From Pseudisothecium myosuroides (Eukaryota; Streptophyta; Bryopsida; Hypnales; Lembophyllaceae), in NCBI GenBank assembly GCA_951799445.1, contig OX637295.1, positions 1,674,001 through 1,738,000 on the forward strand: 64,000 nt of DNA. Direction: 5' to 3'. Numbering within the stretch: the first letter of the stretch is position 1; every line of letters starts with the position of its first letter. The notes beneath the pieces were generated by a model. That model was given only the letters and a program-made list of their open reading frames with translations. It did not search any database and had not been told where the DNA came from. The translations under genes and the position numbers were made by a program. Below are positions 59,301-64,000 of the stretch, piece after piece.

Positions 59301-61865
59301 CATCTTCTTATAATTTTTCTTCCACAAAATCTGCGTTTTTTTGCCTATAAGTTGATCATCCAAAATTGTTATAATCTAAAAATCTAATAGTCAATTTTTT
59401 CCACAATTAAATTCAGTACACTAGGCAAATTATTCTTTACTTTTGTATTGTTAAAATTAAAAATATCAAGCACATCCATGTGGAAAAAAAATATCAAAGT
59501 GAGATGATTCATTATACAATAGAACCACCCATTCCTGAAAGGGGAGCCATAGCCAAACTATAACCATAGCAATTATTTCCAACCAAGGCTAGAACAAATT
59601 TTCAACAAAAGCTTGGATGTTTTTTTTCTCTTTTTCAAGGTTGGAACTAATAAGGTCATGACACATGTCTCAAAGTAGTGAGCAAGAAAGTAGGAAGTAA
59701 TGAGCGGGAAACTAGTTCTTGAATGATAAGAATTGGAAGACTCTATACATTGATTATGAGTTTAGGCCAACTTTTGGCTTCCAAAACTCATAGTAATTTC
59801 AATTCAAGGCATAAATATACCAAAAAATTAGTAGAAAACTTACATTGCCTTATACTGCTTTTGAACATGCGCAGAATCGCTTAAGTGGTTGACTATGTGT
59901 GGTTCTACTATAAATCCCCCATTCCCAATAAGTTGTTAGGCCTTGATGGCTTAACCTCTCACCACCCAAGGGGACCAAACGTGCCCTCATATAGGTTCAA
60001 GTCCAATTCAAAGTATTGTAATTTTTGCATCCAATGTCCTAAGTTAATAAAACTTCTTGAAAATTTGCACTCTCTCTTATACTTTGTGTGGTAAAATTTT
60101 AGATCAATCCAAGATGTATTGATGGGTGTATGCATGGTTGAGTGGACCAAAAGCGACAAAGTTCCTATCCATAAAAGTCCCTTAAAGTCCATAAGCAAGC
60201 TCCAAGCTAGTAGCCATTCTACATGCTATGGTATCCTAAAAAGGTGGAAAATTGTGTACATTTGAATTAGATAGGTATGGGTAAAGCTCGCAAAAGTTGT
60301 AGGCCAAAAATCTTAGTTGAATTTCAATTTATGATTTGGGTGCTCCTGTAGGTGACAGAATTTTAAATAACTATATTTTAAATTGATCTTATATTCTTGA
60401 ATAATGTTCTATTGAAAAAAACACCCAATTAGAAGTTTGCATATTAAAGAGATTAGCCGGAAAAAAAATGAGGAAATATTAAAGTAAGGCTTTGTTAGGG
60501 ACATTTGAAAATATATACCATTTCAGACTACAAAAAAGTCTCTAACTCACGATTGCAACACATCAATGATATATGAAATATTGATTTAGAACCCTTATTA
60601 TAATATCTATGTACTAAAGATTCCTTTTTTTTACTTATAGAAGTTCATGCATACAAAAAAAAGCTTAAACACATAGTGTTCATAGTGTGACATGCCATAG
60701 TAGTCCTTACAAAAGTCCCCCTATACTTCATGTGAATGATTTTCTAAAAATTAATTATGTGCGTTCCTAAGCAACCATGTATAGAATGAAGTGTAAGAGT
60801 TTTTTTTGTTAAAAATATACTTTTTATTATATGCAATAGTGCTTGCAATAAGAAGAGGTCCCTGAAAAACGTCTTTGTGACAGTGATTTTGGTCCACTCA
60901 ACTATGCATTCATCCTGATTTTTTGGAAGCCAATTGAAGTTCACATGTTCAATTTGAACATTTGATTGCTGCAACTTTGGGGGCTTGTATCTCCTTCATC
61001 TAATGTTTGTTTTCAATTTTAAAAAAAGAGGCTTATGTTTTCCTTGAAGTCTAGTTATTGTGGTAAGATTTTCATATCAATCCAACTTTTTTTGAATATT
61101 AGGGAGCAATTTGAAGTTCAAAATCCCAACATTTATGGATTACAATGAACTTTGGCAACCTATTTCTTTTTTTATTCAATGTTGGTTTCCAATAATGTTT
61201 CTTGGAAAAGTTGCATACACTAGTCTAGTTTATGTAGCTAAAATTTCATATTAATCCAAATAATTATAATTGACTGAGAAGAATTTTAGTAGAAGGGGGT
61301 TTAGCCTTAGATGTATTTAATTATTGCAATTTTTCTTGTTTTTTTTTTGACATTTCAAACCATTTTGTAGATACAATATATGAGTCAACTAAATGATATT
61401 TTCTTTCACCATTGTATTTGTAAGTTGTTTTTAAATTACTTTATAGTTAGATTTTTTTTCATTTGAGTAGGTTTAGAAATCAAATTTCACCTATAAATGA
61501 GTTGCTAGGAAAATTTCAGCACCCTTTTTCAACACTAAAACATTATAATCTTGCAATCTATGTGGCCAAATGACTCCAAACTTGATTCGTGTCATCTACA
61601 ACACACACTATAAGATTGTACTATTGAGATCTCTACAACTTTATGACATTAGATCTATAACACCTCAAAAGCAATGATGTTTTTGAACCCCAAAAGGCCT
61701 TGGGCTTTGAGGGATTAAGATGAGATTTAAAGGTTGTTAGTATTCTAAAAAATTTCAAGTTGCATTGCATGTAAATTAGAATTGGAAATTCAGCTTTGTG
61801 ATTGTTGCAAGTATTTTAAGTTTTTTTAGTTGCATTGCATGTCAATTAGAATTGAAACTTCAGCT
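56396..61865. other. AT-rich gene-free region
   Basis: No supported gene. The segment 57980-58440 is a diverged relative of 52540-53000 (shared AACTAGTTTAG, CCATGAAATGAAG/GATGAAATGAAG). An inverted pair around ATGCATGGTTGAGTGGACCA lies near 60130 and 60893. Short open frames are composition artefacts. Confidence 0.5.
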
Positions 61866-62900
61866 TTGTGATTAGTCCCTAAAGAACAATTGTCCACTAA
61901 ATAAACAATTGGAAATTCAAATAGGTTACTATGACCATTAAGTTAATTTTTGATGGATCTTTTTAAAATTTTGACAAAAGGTGTAGACAAGTACCTTCTT
62001 TGTAAGAATTAAAAATTTGACAATCAGGTACCCACATCAAAAGTTATGTTGCCTTGAACTTTTTAGGCAATTTGAGTAGCTTTGGGTAACATGTGCAAAA
62101 TTCTTCTTTTCCTTTTGAAATTTGGTAGGTATTTAACTACTATGATATTGTATGCATATATAAAACAAAATCATATGTAGTGCAAAAATTTCACTCGAGG
62201 AGGAGTTAAAGTATATTCGTCATGTTGAGCAAGGTTGGAAAATCTTTTTCTAACTAACTTCAAATGTAATCTTTCAATTTGTGCCGTCAAAGTTTCTAAA
62301 ATGTTTTCTATACATTTCCATAGTAGTCTAGTACAAATTTATACAATTGAAATTTTTTGAATTAAAATTATATATTGAAATATTAAAATTCATCATAATT
62401 AGAGATTAATGTTTTAAACTTAGGGACAACAAACTCTTGTGAAATTATGCATATTCAATCTACAATCAATTTTAGAAAGAATTTTTTATCTTTGTTGAAA
62501 ATTATATTGAAAATTATTGGTTAGTAGAATAGTTCAGATTTCTAAAATTTTGAATATATATAGAAATATGCAACATATCAAAATAATTATATGATGGTTT
62601 TTAATTCCTAAGAGAGTCAACATCTACTAGATGAATATTCATGTTTTTATGAGCTTATTACTAGAGCTATAGAAAAATCCAAATGAAGTACAACCAAATA
62701 GGCTTAAAAAACATTTTTTTGTCTATTCTTTAATGAAGCAATTGACATAGTCAAATAGTGTTTAATGGTTATTGCACAAGATTCTAAATGAGCCATATAG
62801 GGATGGAAAGAATGGAGAGTTTGCAAAATTGAAGATATGATGTTTAGATTCTATTCATGTCAAAATCTACATCTACCTTCTTGCTACGGATTCTTAAAGG
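61866..62900. mobile_element. Decayed relative of the TTAA-type element at 38720
   Basis: CCCTAAAGAACAATTGTCCA at 61868 and the following ~200 bp resemble the left part of the 38720 element. The right part near 62683-62890 resembles 6300-6540, ending TTCTTAAAGGTTAAAC. The ends are eroded. No coding region. Confidence 0.4.
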
Positions 62901-64000
62901 TTAAACAAAAATTGTAAAATATGATCCAGAGACCATCTCCTTGTGGTTAGTTATAAAGGATTAATTGCAATGTTTTTTTTCAATGAAGGCTTTAAGTTTT
63001 TGCAAAACATATTGTACTCCAATTAGTTCTAATTTACAAATGCATATATAGTAGGATGTAATAATCCTACAAATTATATATTGTGCCATTCAAAGAAATT
63101 TGTATAATATAAAATAGAATTGAATTTTTTTTGTCTCACATAATTAACATTCAATTCTTATGCAATTCCAATCAAGCATACCAAATTTCAATTTCAAAAA
63201 AACAAAACTTCATTTTGGAAAAATTGTTTCATTCAATATTTGCAGTTTTCCATAATTATTGATTGAAAAAAATGGTGATGGACTCTTTAATTTGATTGCA
63301 TAGATACATTGGAGACATATATATATATATATATATGTGCACATCTTTCACCTAAAAGCACCCCTTTGAGTAATAAAAATATTATCTATAAATTGTTCAA
63401 TATAAGGTGTTGTATAACCAAACTTTGTAAAATAGATATCTCTATATTTTAACTATATTATGCCATGTGACTCTCACATTGTGCCTAATTTGTACATTTG
63501 AGCATGGTGGTACAATTACTTTGCCAAAATCTACTTCACAAACTTCTCAAACTTCACAAACTTTAAAAGATAACCTCATGTTCCTATCAATGTTTTTTTG
63601 GGATGATTTATTGATATATAATTTTTTTTGAGGGAATATTGAGCGATAGATTTTCCTATTTTTGATGGATGAAATCGTTCAATTGCTATGTGATTTAGAG
63701 ACAATATTGCTCCATTATAGATGACTTTACATACTTTTGGATGAATATATGTATTTTCATCCATATTTTCTATATTTCATCCATGTCAATGGATGTAAAT
63801 AGCTTCACTACTCTACTATATATCGCTTTGTGCACTATCTAAAAGTAATGGGAAAAAATCATTGGTTCCCATCTTCCAAATTATAATATTCAACGTACTA
63901 AGGTGCATTGAGTTGAAAAGGAGTATCACTTAGAAAATTTGCAAATTAAATATTGCAAAAATCTAGCACTTGAGGTAGAGGCCATAAAGCGCCCATTTAA
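62901..64000. other. AT-rich spacer to the window end
   Basis: Contains a short (AT)n run at about 63318-63337. No supported gene, RNA or mobile element. The right edge is arbitrary. Confidence 0.5.

Overview
This is nuclear DNA of a land plant. The evidence is split genes with GT-AG introns, a plant-type RNase J ending in a trihelix domain, a PsbP-domain protein with a chloroplast and thylakoid-lumen targeting leader, plant-type calcium sensors, and MITEs of plant CACTA and Stowaway type. The species cannot be named from the sequence. Exons are GC-richer than the very AT-rich spacer, and gene density falls from left to right.

Layout. 1-3031: spacer with a Stowaway-like MITE. 3032-4882 (-): nascent polypeptide-associated complex alpha subunit, 4 exons. 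4.9-9.8 kb: AT-rich spacer with MITEs. 9782-18399 (+): chloroplast-type RNase J, 17 exons, reconstructed with every splice phase consistent. 19.2-26.4 kb: two paralogous, unrecognised acidic-protein genes (both -), separated by a nest of mobile elements: two CACTA-like 150-bp hairpins and a 2-kb foldback split by a 934-bp TTAA-flanked element. 28044-28631 (-): calmodulin-like protein with four EF-hands. 30362-32072 (-): calcineurin-B-like EF-hand protein, 6 exons. 33438-35090 (-): small AT-rich 5-exon gene of unknown function with a C-terminal STI1/Hip-like motif. 35.1-40.6 kb: spacer with a second copy of the TTAA element. 40663-42495 (+): PsbP-domain protein, 4 exons. 43275-45448 (-): EamA/DMT-family membrane transporter, 6 exons, probably with a 5' UTR exon near 47.1-47.4 kb. 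47.4-64 kb: no supported gene, but long-TIR elements, a 1.4-kb palindrome built of ~178-bp units, a 28-bp minisatellite and old dispersed repeats.

The genes are ordinary plant housekeeping and signalling genes and do not form one pathway. Two are organellar (RNase J, PsbP-domain protein), one is ribosome-associated (NAC alpha), two are Ca2+ sensors, and one is a membrane transporter. The least ordinary content is: (1) a TTAA-inserting, piggyBac-like MITE family whose empty target site survives in the opposite arm of the foldback it entered; (2) the duplicated acidic-protein family, whose copies share upstream sequence and one of which has grown a repeat array; (3) the cryptic STI1-motif gene; (4) small duplications inside the PsbP and EamA genes.

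All coordinates, splice sites and translations were read by eye. Family names are from recognition of motifs, not from database searches. Systematic tRNA and small-RNA scanning was not possible.
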